A stretch of DNA of 64,000 nucleotides. Source: Naumannella cuiyingiana (GTDB lineage: Bacteria; Actinomycetota; Actinomycetes; Propionibacteriales; Propionibacteriaceae). A model generated the notes under the pieces. That model had not been told where the DNA came from. It saw nothing but the letters and a program-made list of their open reading frames with translations, and made no database searches. The stretch is from positions 744,001 to 808,000 of the forward strand of contig NZ_JACBZS010000001.1 of the NCBI RefSeq assembly GCF_013408305.1, written 5' to 3'. Positions 52,689 to 61,623 of this stretch are shown here, in pieces (position 1 is the stretch's first letter; each line of letters opens with the position of its first letter). The translations under genes and the position numbers were made by a program.

Positions 52689-52716
52689 GCGGGGAGGCCC
52701 GATCAGGCCTCCCCGC
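52689..52716 (-). terminator. attenuator hairpin between binding protein and permease genes
   Basis: GCGGGGAGGCC (52689-52699) pairs perfectly with GGCCTCCCCGC (52706-52716) around a 6-nt loop. It lies between the stop of the binding protein gene and the first permease start. In sugar ABC operons such stems let binding protein mRNA outnumber permease mRNA. Confidence 0.75.
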
Positions 52717-52722
52717 ACGGAA

Positions 52723-54081
52723 TCACCTCTGGATCAACTGCTCCAGCCGCGGCTGCAGTTGATTCATCGCATCGGCGGCCGTGGAGTCGCCCTGCATGAC
52801 CGGATAGGTCGCATCCTGGATCGCCAGCGTGACATCGCCGTACTGGACGACCTTCGGCCGGGGCTTGGCGCTCTCGATCGAGGCCTTCAGCGTCGGCATG
52901 TACGGGTACTTCTTGTTCAGCTCGGGATCGTCGTAGAGCGCGGTCAGCGTCGGCGCCAGCGAGGTTGCCAGCGTGTTCGCCTTCTGCGTCTCCGCGCTCG
53001 TCATGTACTTGATGAAGTCGAGCGCGGTGCCCTTGTTCTCGGCGAACGACGAGATCGCGAAGTTGTGCCCGCCCAACGAGGACACGCCCGGGCCGTCCTT
53101 GCCGGGCAGCGGCGCGACCTCGAACTTCCCGTTCACCTTCGACGAGCCGTCGGACTTGCTCATCAGTGCGAAGGCGTACGGCCAGTTGCGGTGGAAGATC
53201 AACTTGCCGTCCTGGAAGGCCTGCCGGCCCTGCTCCTCCTGCCAGGTGATCGCCTCCTTCGGGATGGTCCCGTCGGCGAACGACTCGCCCAGGAAGTTCA
53301 GGCCCTCGACCGACTGCGGGCTGTTCGCGGTGGGTACGCCCTGGGCGTCCACCAGCGCGCCGCCGGCGGAGTCGACCGCCTCGGCGACATTCACCGTCAG
53401 ACCCTCGTACTTCTGGTACTGGCCGGCGAAGCAACCCATGTCCTTGGCATCCGATACCTTCGACTTGACCGCTGCGCAGGCATCCTTCATCTCCTGCCAG
53501 GTGGTCGGCGGCTGGGCCACGCCGGCCTCCTTCAGCAGATCCGAGCGGTAGTACAACAACCCGCCGTCACCGGTGCCGGGAATGCCGTAGAGCTGATCGA
53601 AATAGGTCGCGCCGTCGACCGTGGGCTGCAGGAAGCTCGCCATGTCGAACTGGTCGGCCGGCAGCGGATCCACATAGCTGTTCGCCGCGAACTCCGCCGT
53701 CCACACCACGTCCAGGCTGAGCACCGTGTACTCGGGGCTGCGCGTCTGGGCGTTCTGGATCATCTGGGCCCGCTGCTGGTCGGCGTTGTCGGGCAACTCG
53801 ACCAACTCGACCTTCTCGTCGGGGTTGTCCTTGTTCCACGCGTCGATCTGGTTCTGCAGGTTGCCCGAGGTGTCCTTGCCCTGGACGTACTTGATCGGGC
53901 CCCGCTGGGTGAAGTCGGGCCCGGCGGCGGTCTCGGTGTCCCCACCCGGCTGATCGCCCGGCGGCGGCGTGCCGCCACAGGCGGCCGCCGTCAGTGCCAG
54001 CGCCGACACGATCGCCACACCTGCCGCCGCGCGCACCGCGCGGCCGGCGGGTCGGCGTACTGCTGTTCGGTTCGTCCCCAT
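52723..54081 (-). CDS. sugar ABC transporter, substrate-binding lipoprotein (copy 1)
   Basis: 452 residues. The signal peptide carries lipobox ALTAAACGG with Cys about 35. The mature domain is a family-1 binding protein: PIKYVQGKDTSGNLQNQIDAWNKDNPDEKVELVELPDNAD and SPEYTVLSLDVVWTAEFAANSYVDPLP. It is followed by GTGDGGLLYYRSDLLKEAG and ITWQEEQGRQAFQDGKLIFHRNWPYAFALM. It is clearly paralogous to the gene at 54759-56093 and is first in the operon with the two permeases. The likely ligand is an oligosaccharide such as maltose or trehalose. Confidence 0.93.
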   Translation of the reverse strand: MGTNRTAVRRPAGRAVRAAAGVAIVSALALTAAACGGTPPPGDQPGGDTETAAGPDFTQRGPIKYVQGKDTSGNLQNQIDAWNKDNPDEKVELVELPDNADQQRAQMIQNAQTRSPEYTVLSLDVVWTAEFAANSYVDPLPADQFDMASFLQPTVDGATYFDQLYGIPGTGDGGLLYYRSDLLKEAGVAQPPTTWQEMKDACAAVKSKVSDAKDMGCFAGQYQKYEGLTVNVAEAVDSAGGALVDAQGVPTANSPQSVEGLNFLGESFADGTIPKEAITWQEEQGRQAFQDGKLIFHRNWPYAFALMSKSDGSSKVNGKFEVAPLPGKDGPGVSSLGGHNFAISSFAENKGTALDFIKYMTSAETQKANTLATSLAPTLTALYDDPELNKKYPYMPTLKASIESAKPRPKVVQYGDVTLAIQDATYPVMQGDSTAADAMNQLQPRLEQLIQR

Positions 54082-54381
54082 CGTCGATCCTTATGTCGTG
54101 TACGTCCGGCTGGTCTGGACCGTGCCGGATGTTCAGTTTGTGCAGTGGCCAGAACTTAACGCCGTCGGGCCTCGAAGGGCACTCCGCGTCGCGTGCTGTG
54201 CCCCAAATCGTTACCCAGCATCGCGACCGGCGACAGAGCGTTGCGCAACGGCCGCCCGGCTCGCCCGAGGACACGTCCTTCCAGCCCGGGTTGCCACTCG
54301 TTCAGCGCAGCCGCGGCATTGCCCGGCATCGCCGGTCGCACCAGCGTGTTCGACTTCTGCGTCCGCTCCCGCGGGACGGGG
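54082..54381. other. 300-bp gap without a supported gene
   Basis: This is the region upstream of the copy 1 binding protein. It should hold its promoter, but no clear -35/-10 pair stands out. A 61-codon reading frame on the minus strand (54156-54341) has no recognisable domain or SD and I do not call it. Several short GC-rich inverted repeats are present but none is convincing. Confidence 0.5.
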
Positions 54382-54702
54382 TCAGTTGCGGCGGGCCGCT
54401 TTCACGATGCCGCGCAGCACGAGGGCGAACACCACCGTGCCGACGACCGCGCCGCCGATCAGGGCGACGCGATCCCAGCGCAACCCGTAGTTGTCCACGA
54501 ATTCCTGTTTGGCCTTGTTGAACTCGGTCGTGGCGAAGGTCTTGGCCTCGCTGAAGGCCCGCTCCTTCACGCGTCCCGGCTGTACCTGATCGACCAGATC
54601 CTCGACGTCGGCACTCAGTCGCGCCTCGGTGGCCGCGATGTCGGACTCGATCTCGGACACGCTGCGCGGGTCCGGGGCCTTGCGCTGCTTCGGGTCGGAC
54701 AC
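54382..54702 (-). CDS. DUF3618 domain membrane protein
   Basis: 106 residues. SVSEIESDIAATEARLSADVEDLVDQVQPGRVKERAFSEAKTFA is the DUF3618 helix pair, and VALIGGAVVGTVVFALVLRGIV is a single transmembrane helix near the C-terminus. It is an actinobacterial protein of unknown function, possibly structural at the membrane. It lies between the two binding protein genes, probably as its own unit. Confidence 0.88.
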   Translation of the reverse strand: MSDPKQRKAPDPRSVSEIESDIAATEARLSADVEDLVDQVQPGRVKERAFSEAKTFATTEFNKAKQEFVDNYGLRWDRVALIGGAVVGTVVFALVLRGIVKAARRN

Positions 54703-54720
54703 GAATCCCTCCTGGCTGGG

Positions 54721-54751
54721 CTCGCTCGGGCCCGGGTCGGGCCCGAGCGAG
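54721..54751 (-). terminator. terminator of the copy 2 binding protein gene
   Basis: CTCGCTCGGGCCC (54721-54733) and GGGCCCGAGCGAG (54739-54751) form a perfect 13-bp stem with the 5-nt loop GGGTC. It sits 7 bp past the binding protein stop codon on the minus strand and before the DUF3618 gene. Confidence 0.8.
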
Positions 54752-54758
54752 TCGTACT

Positions 54759-56093
54759 CTAGCCGGTGAGCTCGCTCAGCCGGGTCTGCAGTTGGTCTGC
54801 CGCCGCGTCCGGTTGTGACGTGCCCTGCTCGACCGGGTAGACGGCGTCCTGGATGGCGAGCGTGACGTCGCCGTAGCGCACCACCTGGGGCCGCTGCTTG
54901 GCCGACTTCAGCGACTCCAGCAGGACCGGGTAGTAGCCATAGGTCTTGTTCAGTTCGGCGTCGTCGTACAGGCTGGTCAGGATCGGAGCCTGGCTGGTCT
55001 GCAGGGCCATCTCCTTCTGCTGCTCCGGCTGCGTCATGTACTTGACGAACTCGAGGGCGGTGCCCTTGTTCTTGGCGAAGGCCGAGATGGCGAGGTTGCG
55101 GCCGCCCAGCGTCGAGGTGCCGGGACCGTTCAGGCCCGGCAGCGGAGCGATGTCGAACTTGCCGTTCACCTTCGACGAGCCGTCACCCTTGTTGGCCAGC
55201 GCATAGGCGTAGGGCCAGTTGCGCATGAAGATCAACTTGCCGTCCTGGAAGGCCGTGCGGCTCTCCTCCTCCTTCCAGGTCAGCGCCTCCTTCGGGATGG
55301 TGCCGTCGGCGAACCAGTCCGCCAGCCACTGGAACGCCTGCTTGGCCTCGGGCGTGTTCACCGCGGGCTTGCCCTGCTCGTCGGTCATCGAACCACCGGA
55401 GCTGTTCACCGCCTCGGAGATGTTCACGGTCAGCCCCTCGTACTTCTGGTGCTGGCCGGAGTAGCAGTCGATGTCCTTGGCCTCGGCGACCTTGGACTTG
55501 ACCGTCTCGCAGGCCTGCTTCATCTCCGCGTACGTCGTCGGCACCTTGGTCACGCCGGCCGCGTCCAGCAGGTCCTTGCGGTAGTACAGCAGCGCGCCAT
55601 TGGCAGTCAGCGGTACGGCGTACAACTGGTCGAAGTAGGTCGAGGTCTGCACGCCACCCTGGACGAAATCGGTCAGGTCGAGTTGATCACTCGGCAGCGG
55701 ATCCACCCAACTGTTCGCCGCGAACTCGGCGGTCCAGACCACGTCCAGGCCGAGCACCGTGTAGTCCGGGTTGCGCGTCTGCGCGTTCTGCACGAACTGC
55801 GCCCGCTGGGAATCGGCGTCCTCCGGCAACTCGACCAGGGTGACCTCCTGATCGGGATTCGCCTCGTTCCACTTGTCGATCTGCTTCTGCAGGAAGCCGC
55901 TGGTGTCCTTGCCCTGCACGTAGGTGATGGGACCGCGTTCGTTGTAGGCGGCCTGGTCGGCCGTCGGGCCCGGGGCGGTGCCGCCGCCCGGATCGGCCGG
56001 GGCACCACAGGCGGCGGCCAGCAGGGCCAGACCACCGATGGCGCCGGCGAGCATCACCCGCGCTCGCGGGCGGGAGCGAAGGACAGTGGACAT
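54759..56093 (-). CDS. sugar ABC transporter, substrate-binding lipoprotein (copy 2)
   Basis: 444 residues, lipobox LLAAACGAP. Long stretches match copy 1 (52723-54081): PITYVQGKDTSGFLQKQIDKWNEANPDQEVTLVELPEDAD, VLGLDVVWTAEFAANSWVDPLP and ALTWKEEESRTAFQDGKLIFMRNWPYAYAL. ATG 56093 has SD AGAGAGG 8 nt upstream; GTG 56102 is an alternative. It has its own terminator and no permease directly downstream, so it probably shares the permeases of copy 1. Two binding proteins may widen the sugar range. Confidence 0.92.
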   Translation of the reverse strand: MSTVLRSRPRARVMLAGAIGGLALLAAACGAPADPGGGTAPGPTADQAAYNERGPITYVQGKDTSGFLQKQIDKWNEANPDQEVTLVELPEDADSQRAQFVQNAQTRNPDYTVLGLDVVWTAEFAANSWVDPLPSDQLDLTDFVQGGVQTSTYFDQLYAVPLTANGALLYYRKDLLDAAGVTKVPTTYAEMKQACETVKSKVAEAKDIDCYSGQHQKYEGLTVNISEAVNSSGGSMTDEQGKPAVNTPEAKQAFQWLADWFADGTIPKEALTWKEEESRTAFQDGKLIFMRNWPYAYALANKGDGSSKVNGKFDIAPLPGLNGPGTSTLGGRNLAISAFAKNKGTALEFVKYMTQPEQQKEMALQTSQAPILTSLYDDAELNKTYGYYPVLLESLKSAKQRPQVVRYGDVTLAIQDAVYPVEQGTSQPDAAADQLQTRLSELTG

Positions 56094-56260
56094 CGTCGTC
56101 ACCTCTCTTGCGGGTCAGATGCCGCTATCCGTCGAGCCGCGGCAATGGCCGATTGTAGGACTGTCGACAACGAGTGGGAAATGTCTTGCGGTGGATGGTT
56201 ACCGAACAGACACAAAGCACTTCGATCGGCGCTGTCGGGCTCCCCCGCTACCCTGCCGTC

Positions 56261-56740
56261 ATGTCCACCAGACTCGAGGCCGGTTCGCCCGCGCCGCCCT
56301 TCACCCTGCCCGCCGCATCCGGCTCCGAGATCTCGCTCGCCGATCAGCGCGGCCGGCGCGTGGTCGTCTACTTCTACCCCGCCGCGATGACCCCCGGCTG
56401 CACGACCCAGGCGATCGACTTCACCGCGGCCGGGCCGCGCTTCGACGAGGCCGGCGTCGTGGTGCTCGGGATCTCCCCGGACCCGTTGGACAAGCTGCGG
56501 CAGTTCCGCGACGCCGAGCAGATCAGCTTCGAGCTGTTGTCCGATCCCGACCGGACGGTGCTGGAGGCCTACGGCGCCTACGGCACGAAGAAGCTCTACG
56601 GCAAGGAGATCGAGGGCGTGATCCGCTCGACCTTCGTGATCGACGTCGACGACGACGGCGCCGGGACGATCGACCTCGCCCAGTACAACGTGAAGGCGAC
56701 CGGTCACGTCGACCGGCTGCGGACCCAGCTCGACATCTGA
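56261..56740 (+). CDS. bcp: peroxiredoxin, Bcp/PrxQ family (one-cysteine form)
   Basis: 159 residues. YPAAMTPGCTTQAIDF holds the peroxidatic Cys; the normal resolving Cys four residues on (CTxxxC) is Ile, and no other Cys exists, so the protein is a 1-Cys peroxiredoxin. It reduces peroxides with an external thiol. Length and RSTFVIDVDDDG support Bcp. TACCCT lies 6 nt before the ATG, so it is leaderless. It stands before tRNA-Leu. Confidence 0.92.
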   Translation: MSTRLEAGSPAPPFTLPAASGSEISLADQRGRRVVVYFYPAAMTPGCTTQAIDFTAAGPRFDEAGVVVLGISPDPLDKLRQFRDAEQISFELLSDPDRTVLEAYGAYGTKKLYGKEIEGVIRSTFVIDVDDDGAGTIDLAQYNVKATGHVDRLRTQLDI

Positions 56741-56771
56741 GGCCGCGCCGACCGCGTAGCCTGTCTGCTGC

Positions 56772-56848
56772 GCGGCCGTAGCCCAATTGGCAGAGGCACA
56801 GGTTTTAGGTACCTGCCAGTGTGAGTTCGAGTCTCACCGGCCGCACCA
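56772..56848 (+). tRNA. tRNA-Leu (anticodon TAG) without a long variable arm
   Basis: Acceptor GCGGCCG (56772-56778) pairs with CGGCCGC (56838-56844), the anticodon stem is CAGGT/ACCTG, and the loop TTTAGGT gives TAG. The variable region is only 5 nt (56816-56820), whereas bacterial tRNA-Leu normally has a long class II arm. The T arm (GTGAG TTCGAGT CTCAC) is intact and CCA is encoded. Discriminator A fits Leu. Specificity is inferred from the anticodon. Confidence 0.85.
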
Positions 56849-56869
56849 CAACGGCCCGCGCGGATCCGC

Positions 56870-57352
56870 TCAGCCGGCGCGGTCCAACCGCTCCCAGGTG
56901 ACGAAGGAGTAGCCGTCGCGATTCTCGCGCGCGGACTCGTACCAGGTGTCGGTGTCGATCACCGGGAAGGTCACATCGCCCTCGGCCTCGGCGTCGACCA
57001 GCGTCACCTCGAGCCGGGTCAGCCGGTCGGCGAAGAGCCGGTAGATCTCGCCACCACCAGCGACGAAGATCGGCCCGCCGGCCGATCGGGCGGCCGCCAG
57101 CGCGGCGTCGGCGTCATGGGCGACGGTGACCTGGCCATGGCGCCACTCCGGGTCGCGGGTGAGCACGACGGTGGTCCGCCCCGGTAGCACCCGCCCGATC
57201 GCCTCGAAGGTACGCCGGCCCATGATCAACACGCCGCCGGTGGTCAGTCGCTTGAATCGTTGTTGATCTTCGGCGATGTGCCAGGGCTGGTCCGCGCCGT
57301 CGCCGATCACGCCCCCGTGACCCATGATCACGATCGCGGTCAGCTCGCTCAC
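56870..57352 (-). CDS. folA: dihydrofolate reductase
   Basis: 160 residues. [66 protein letters not shown] and [28 protein letters not shown] cover the substrate site, with the catalytic acid near GADQPWHI, and the NADPH site. It regenerates tetrahydrofolate consumed by ThyA, encoded just upstream. The start is GTG 57352, overlapping the thyA stop (GTGA). Confidence 0.95.
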   Translation of the reverse strand: MSELTAIVIMGHGGVIGDGADQPWHIAEDQQRFKRLTTGGVLIMGRRTFEAIGRVLPGRTTVVLTRDPEWRHGQVTVAHDADAALAAARSAGGPIFVAGGGEIYRLFADRLTRLEVTLVDAEAEGDVTFPVIDTDTWYESARENRDGYSFVTWERLDRAG

Positions 57353-58143
57353 ACGGCCACCGGCGCCTTGATCGGCGGATGCGGGTCGTAGTTCTCGACC
57401 GCGATGTGCTCGAAGGAGAAGGCGTCGATGTCGCGTACCGCCGGATCCAGGCGCAATGTCGGCAGCGGGCGCGGCTCGCGCGCGAGCTGCGTGCGTACCT
57501 GATCAAGATGGTTGAGGTAGAGGTGGGTGTCGCCGGTGGTGTGCACGAAATCGCCCACCCCGAGCCCGCAGACCTGCGCGACCATGTGAGTCAGCAGGGC
57601 GTAGCTGGCGATGTTGAACGGTACGCCGAGGAAGACGTCGGCCGATCGCTGGTAGAGCTGGCAGGACAGCTTGCCATCGGCGACATAGAACTGGAACATC
57701 GTGTGGCACGGCGGCAGCGCCATCTCGTCCAGCTCGGCGACATTCCACGCGTTGACCAGGTGCCGACGCGAATCGGGATTGGACCGGATGTTGTCGATCA
57801 CCGTGCGGATCTGGTCGACGTGGCGGCCGTCGGGGGTGGGCCAGGAGCGCCACTGGTAGCCGTAGACCGGGCCGAGCTCGCCCGCCTCGTCGGCCCACTC
57901 GTCCCAGATCGTCACGCCGTGCTCGCGCAACCAGGCGACATTGGTGTCGCCGCGCAGGAACCACAACAGCTCGCCGACCACCGAGCGCAGGTGGACCTTC
58001 TTGGTGGTGACCAGCGGGAAACCGGCATTCAGGTCGAAGCGCATCTGGTGGCCGAACAGGCTCAGGGTGCCGGTGCCGGTGCGGTCGTCCTTGCGTACCC
58101 CCTGGTTCAGCACCTTGTCCAACAGCTCCAGGTATTGCTGCAT
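57349..58143 (-). CDS. thyA: thymidylate synthase
   Basis: 264 residues. The catalytic Cys lies in [71 protein letters not shown] and [13 protein letters not shown] are all classical ThyA motifs. It methylates dUMP to dTMP with 5,10-methylene-THF. It is coupled to rdgB upstream (TGATG) and folA downstream. Confidence 0.97.
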   Translation of the reverse strand: MQQYLELLDKVLNQGVRKDDRTGTGTLSLFGHQMRFDLNAGFPLVTTKKVHLRSVVGELLWFLRGDTNVAWLREHGVTIWDEWADEAGELGPVYGYQWRSWPTPDGRHVDQIRTVIDNIRSNPDSRRHLVNAWNVAELDEMALPPCHTMFQFYVADGKLSCQLYQRSADVFLGVPFNIASYALLTHMVAQVCGLGVGDFVHTTGDTHLYLNHLDQVRTQLAREPRPLPTLRLDPAVRDIDAFSFEHIAVENYDPHPPIKAPVAV

Positions 58144-58772
58144 CAGTTCTCCCGCGGGTCCGTCTTCCCGAGCTCCTCGACCACCAGCGGCGCCATCAGC
58201 GCCAGCGCCCGGGCCCGGTGGCTGATCGCGTCCTTCTCCTCCGGCGCCATCTCGGCCAGGGTCATCCTATGTCCGGCCGCGCGGAAGATCGGGTCGTAGC
58301 CGAACCCGTGTCGCCCGGCAGGGGCGAGGGTGAGCGTGCCGGGCAGCTCGCCGATCGCGACATCCTCGCGCAGCTCACCGGCGGGGCTGGGCCGGACGTA
58401 GGCCAGCGCGCAGACGAAGTGGGCGCCGCGGTCCGGCTCGGGCACATCGTCGAGCTGGCGCAACAGCAGCGCCAGGTTGTCGGCATCGGTGGCCTCCGGA
58501 CCCGACCAGCGGGCGCTGCGGACGCCGGGCATGCCGTTCAGCACGTCCACCGCCAGCCCGGAATCGTCGGCGAGCGACGGCAGCCCGGTCGAGCGTGCCG
58601 CCGCGCGGGCCTTGATCAGCGCATTGTGCTCGAAGGTGCCGCCGGTCTCCGCGGGCGGCTGCTCGGCAGAGACATCCCCGAGCCCGACCACCTCGATGCC
58701 GCGGCCGGCGAACAGCCGCGACAGCTCGGCCAGCTTCTTGGCGTTGTGGCTGGCCAACAGCAGCCTGGTCAC
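58143..58772 (-). CDS. rdgB: non-canonical purine NTP pyrophosphatase (RdgB/HAM1)
   Basis: 209 residues. [16 protein letters not shown] is the RdgB opening; [35 protein letters not shown] and [35 protein letters not shown] carry the family residues. It removes ITP, dITP and XTP from the pool. GTG 58772 overlaps the rph stop (GTGA). Confidence 0.96.
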   Translation of the reverse strand: MTRLLLASHNAKKLAELSRLFAGRGIEVVGLGDVSAEQPPAETGGTFEHNALIKARAAARSTGLPSLADDSGLAVDVLNGMPGVRSARWSGPEATDADNLALLLRQLDDVPEPDRGAHFVCALAYVRPSPAGELREDVAIGELPGTLTLAPAGRHGFGYDPIFRAAGHRMTLAEMAPEEKDAISHRARALALMAPLVVEELGKTDPREN

Positions 58773-59512
58773 CGCGCGGCCGGTTCGGTGTCCAGGGCGG
58801 CGCGCTGCAGGGTGGTCAGCTCGGCGCAGCCGGCGACGCCGAGGTCGAGCAGCGTGTTCAGCAGGTCACGGTCGAAGGGCTCGGCCTCCGCGGTGCCCTG
58901 GACCTCGACGAAACGCCCGGAGCCCGTCATCACGACGTTCAGGTCGACGTCGGCGCCCGAGTCCTCGGTGTAGGCGAGGTCGAGCATCGGCGTACCACCG
59001 ACGACGCCGACGGAGATCGCAGCGACCGAGTCGGTCAGCGGCTCACCGGCCAGGGCATTGCGGCCGCGAAGCCACTCCACGGCATCGGCGAGGGCGACAT
59101 AGGCGCCGGTGATCGCGGCGGTACGCGTACCCCCGTCGGCCTGCAGCACGTCGCAGTCGAGCACGATGGTGTTCTCACCCAGCGCGGCATAGTCGACGAC
59201 CGCTCGCAGGCTGCGCCCGATCAGGCGGCTGATCTCGTGCGTGCGCCCGCCGATCTTGCCCTTCACCGACTCGCGGGAGGAGCGGTCGTGGGTGGCCCGG
59301 GGCAGCATCGCGTACTCCGCGGTCACCCAGCCCAGGCCGCTTCCCTTGCGCCAGCGGGGTACGCCCTCGGTGACGCTGGCGGCGACCAGCACCCGCGTCG
59401 CGCCGAACTCGACCAACACCGAACCCTCGGCATGGTCGAGCCAGTTGCGGGTGATCCGCACCTCGCGAAGTTGATCAAGGGCACGACCGTCGACACGAGG
59501 CTGGGAACTCAT
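58769..59512 (-). CDS. rph: ribonuclease PH
   Basis: 247 residues. [89 protein letters not shown] and [21 protein letters not shown] are all family hallmarks. RPH is a phosphorolytic exonuclease that trims the 3' ends of tRNAs. ATG 59512 is in family position; TAGGGT 7 nt before it may be a leaderless promoter. Upstream lies a structured RNA region. Confidence 0.96.
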   Translation of the reverse strand: MSSQPRVDGRALDQLREVRITRNWLDHAEGSVLVEFGATRVLVAASVTEGVPRWRKGSGLGWVTAEYAMLPRATHDRSSRESVKGKIGGRTHEISRLIGRSLRAVVDYAALGENTIVLDCDVLQADGGTRTAAITGAYVALADAVEWLRGRNALAGEPLTDSVAAISVGVVGGTPMLDLAYTEDSGADVDLNVVMTGSGRFVEVQGTAEAEPFDRDLLNTLLDLGVAGCAELTTLQRAALDTEPAAR

Positions 59513-59533
59513 GGGCCAGACCCTACCGGGCAT

Positions 59534-59774
59534 GGACAGACCCGCAGGCTGCCTCGCGAAGGAGGCGTGCCGGATGGACTCTTCCGGCGCCTGCGGGTCC
59601 GGGTAGCTCGCTGGGATTCGCTGCTACCAACAGCTGCGCCGGTCACCCGGCGCGGTCCTGGCGATGCCGCTGGTCAGCGGCGAGCCACCTCACGTGTCCA
59701 CAAGTCATTCATTACTCGGACCACCTCCTCTCTCGCGTGCTGTCCACCGTATGTCGCGCGAGCGGGACGTTCAA
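59534..59774 (-). ncRNA. structured RNA upstream of rph, with own promoter and three-way junction
   Basis: On the minus strand, TTGAAC (59769-59774) and TACGGT (59746-59751) at 17 bp form a good promoter. Downstream are SD AGGAGG (59724-59729), a 12-codon ORF, and five stems. The ORF stop lies in hairpin 59666-59681 (GCCGCTG/CAGCGGC). Next come 59636-59653 (GCGCCGG/CCGGCGC), 59602-59628 (GGTAGC/GCTACC) and the three-way junction 59539-59599. The junction has a 10-bp basal stem (GACCCGCAGG/CCTGCGGGTC) and two arms (GCCTC/GAGGC; GCCGGA/TCCGGC). It may be an attenuating leader for rph-rdgB-thyA-folA or an independent small RNA. I know no matching family. Confidence 0.6.
59674..59712 (-). CDS. 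12-codon leader-like ORF
   Basis: MNDLWTREVARR, followed by TGA, with a near-perfect SD (AGGAGG, 11 nt before the ATG) and a promoter about 35 bp further upstream. Its stop codon lies inside a stable hairpin, as in ribosome-controlled attenuators. The peptide shows no amino acid enrichment that would name an inducer. Confidence 0.5.
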   Translation of the reverse strand: MNDLWTREVARR

Positions 59775-59797
59775 CGAGATTTCGCAGGTGGCCCCGA

Positions 59798-60619
59798 TCA
59801 GGAGAACTGCTCGACGTCGGTGACGAATCCACCCATCAGGCGTCGGCCGACGCCCGCGAACTGCTCGGGGTTGCCCGTGGTCAGGAAGCGATGGTTGCGC
59901 GCGCGGGGCCGATCGTGGACCAGCGCGCGGCGGGTCAGGGTCGCATAGGTCTCCTTCGCGCCCTCCTCGGCGCTGGAGATCAGCGTGACGTTCTCGCCGA
60001 GGACATAGGAGATCACGCCGGTCAGCAGCGGGAAGTGCGTCGAGCCGAGGATCAGCGTGTCGATCTGCGCGGCCCGCAGCGGCGCCAGGTAGTCCTCGGC
60101 GCAGGCCAGCAGCTCCGGGCCGCCGGTGATCCCGGCCTCGACGAACTCGACGAACTTGGGGCAGGCGCGGTTGATCACCTCGACCTGCGGCACGGCAGCG
60201 AAGGTGTCGGCATAGGCGCCCGAGGTGGCCGTGGCCTCGGTGCTGATCACCCCGACCAGCCCGGACCGGGTGGCGGCGGCGGCCCGGCGTACCGCCGGAA
60301 CGATCACCTCGACCACCGGCACCGCATAGCGCTCGCGGGCGTCGCGGAGCATGGCCGCGGAGGCGGTGTTGCAGGCGATCACCAACGCCTTGACGCCCAA
60401 CGACACCAGGTGATCCAGGCACTCGAGGGCGTTCTCGCGTACCTGCCCGATGGTCTGTACGCCGTAGGGGGCGCGGGCGGTGTCGCCCAGATAGATGATG
60501 TCCTCGTTGGGCAACTGGTCGACCACAGCGCGCGCCACGGTCAGCCCGCCGAAACCGGAGTCGAAGATCCCGATCGGCGCCTCGGTGTCGACCACTGCCC
60601 GTTCCTCGCTGCCGCTCAC
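59798..60619 (-). CDS. murI: glutamate racemase MurI, with second catalytic Cys replaced by Ser
   Basis: 273 residues. [15 protein letters not shown] is the first signature, and ACNTASA contains the first catalytic Cys. The second signature, normally GCTHYPLL, is GSTHFPLL here (codon TCG), so the second catalytic base is Ser. MurI makes D-glutamate for peptidoglycan. Fold and length are otherwise normal. The GTG start overlaps the DUF2017 stop (GTGA). Confidence 0.92.
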   Translation of the reverse strand: MSGSEERAVVDTEAPIGIFDSGFGGLTVARAVVDQLPNEDIIYLGDTARAPYGVQTIGQVRENALECLDHLVSLGVKALVIACNTASAAMLRDARERYAVPVVEVIVPAVRRAAAATRSGLVGVISTEATATSGAYADTFAAVPQVEVINRACPKFVEFVEAGITGGPELLACAEDYLAPLRAAQIDTLILGSTHFPLLTGVISYVLGENVTLISSAEEGAKETYATLTRRALVHDRPRARNHRFLTTGNPEQFAGVGRRLMGGFVTDVEQFS

Positions 60620-61182
60620 AGGCTCCCCACCAACGTCTCCTGGGCGAAGCCCAGCCATTCGAAGACCGAATACAGGTACGCCCGGGCGTCGTCCTCGGGC
60701 AGCGCCGCCAGCTCCTCCACGCCCTCGGCGTCGCTCACCCCCAGCCGTGCGGCGAGGCTCAGCCGCAGCGCGGTCAGCACCTTCAGCCAGGAATCGACAT
60801 CGGCCTCCGCGACCGCGACCGGCCGCGACCCGGACCCGCTGGCCGCCAGGTCGTCCAGCACCTGCCGGGCGTGGGCCACGAGTTGGTCGCGCAGATCGGC
60901 CTGGGTGTAGCGCCGATAGTCCGACGCGGCCTGCGGGTCGTGCGGATACGGATTCGGGAACAGCCGCTGGATGACGGGATCACCGGACTGCTCCGGCTCG
61001 TCGGGCTCGGCCGACAGCTCGGCGGACAACCGCTCCAGCGGATCGGCCGATTCGGCGGCCGGCTCGCCCAGCGCGTCGGTGGTCAGCTCGACCAACTGGC
61101 CGATCAGCGAGGCGAGCATCGCCACCTCCGCCTCCGACATCCGCGCGGTGAGCACCGAGCCCTTGCGGGTGAACCTTCTCAT
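60616..61182 (-). CDS. DUF2017 domain-containing protein
   Basis: 188 residues, mostly helical. The N-terminus [33 protein letters not shown] and [40 protein letters not shown] fit the actinobacterial DUF2017 family, which sits next to clpS in many genomes. The function is unknown. ATG 61182 is preferred over longer options that would enter clpS. It is coupled to murI by GTGA. Confidence 0.9.
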   Translation of the reverse strand: MRRFTRKGSVLTARMSEAEVAMLASLIGQLVELTTDALGEPAAESADPLERLSAELSAEPDEPEQSGDPVIQRLFPNPYPHDPQAASDYRRYTQADLRDQLVAHARQVLDDLAASGSGSRPVAVAEADVDSWLKVLTALRLSLAARLGVSDAEGVEELAALPEDDARAYLYSVFEWLGFAQETLVGSL

Positions 61183-61234
61183 CGTCTCCTTCTCGCCGTC
61201 CGTGCCGTCGCCCGGACCGTCCGGGCATGCCCGG

Positions 61235-61558
61235 TCAGTCGGCCTTGTCCAGCGTCGCCCACAGCCCGAAGCCGTGCATGGCATTGCAGTCGCGCTCCAT
61301 CTCCTCCCGGCCCCCGGAGGAGACCACTGCCTTGCCTTCGGAGTGCACCTGCATCATCAGTTGCTGCGCCTTCTCCCGGGAGTAGTGGAAGTAGGTGACG
61401 AAGACGTGCGTGACATACGACATCAGGTTGACCGGATCGTCCCAGACGATCGTCACCCACGGGGCCGCGTCGAGTCCGCCCTCGGCGGGACGCTCGGCGA
61501 TGGCGGCGCCACCGGCCGGGGTCACCTCCGGCGAGGAACACGAGATGGTGGCGGGCAT
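61235..61558 (-). CDS. clpS: ATP-dependent Clp protease adaptor ClpS
   Basis: 107 residues. [70 protein letters not shown] is the ClpS core; DDPVN and the HSEGKA loop are typical. ClpS delivers N-end rule substrates to ClpAP or ClpCP. The N-terminal extension of about 30 residues is unconserved. A second possible start is ATG 61567. It is divergent from pncB. Confidence 0.93.
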   Translation of the reverse strand: MPATISCSSPEVTPAGGAAIAERPAEGGLDAAPWVTIVWDDPVNLMSYVTHVFVTYFHYSREKAQQLMMQVHSEGKAVVSSGGREEMERDCNAMHGFGLWATLDKAD

Positions 61559-61623
61559 GGGGTTCATTGTGGCAAAGCCGGGCCGCCACCTGAAATGCCG
61601 ACGGGCCGCGTTACCCTGCGACC

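Noticed and set aside
54156-54341. 61-codon minus-strand ORF upstream of a binding protein gene
   Set aside because: No SD, no recognisable domain, and composition like non-coding GC-rich DNA.
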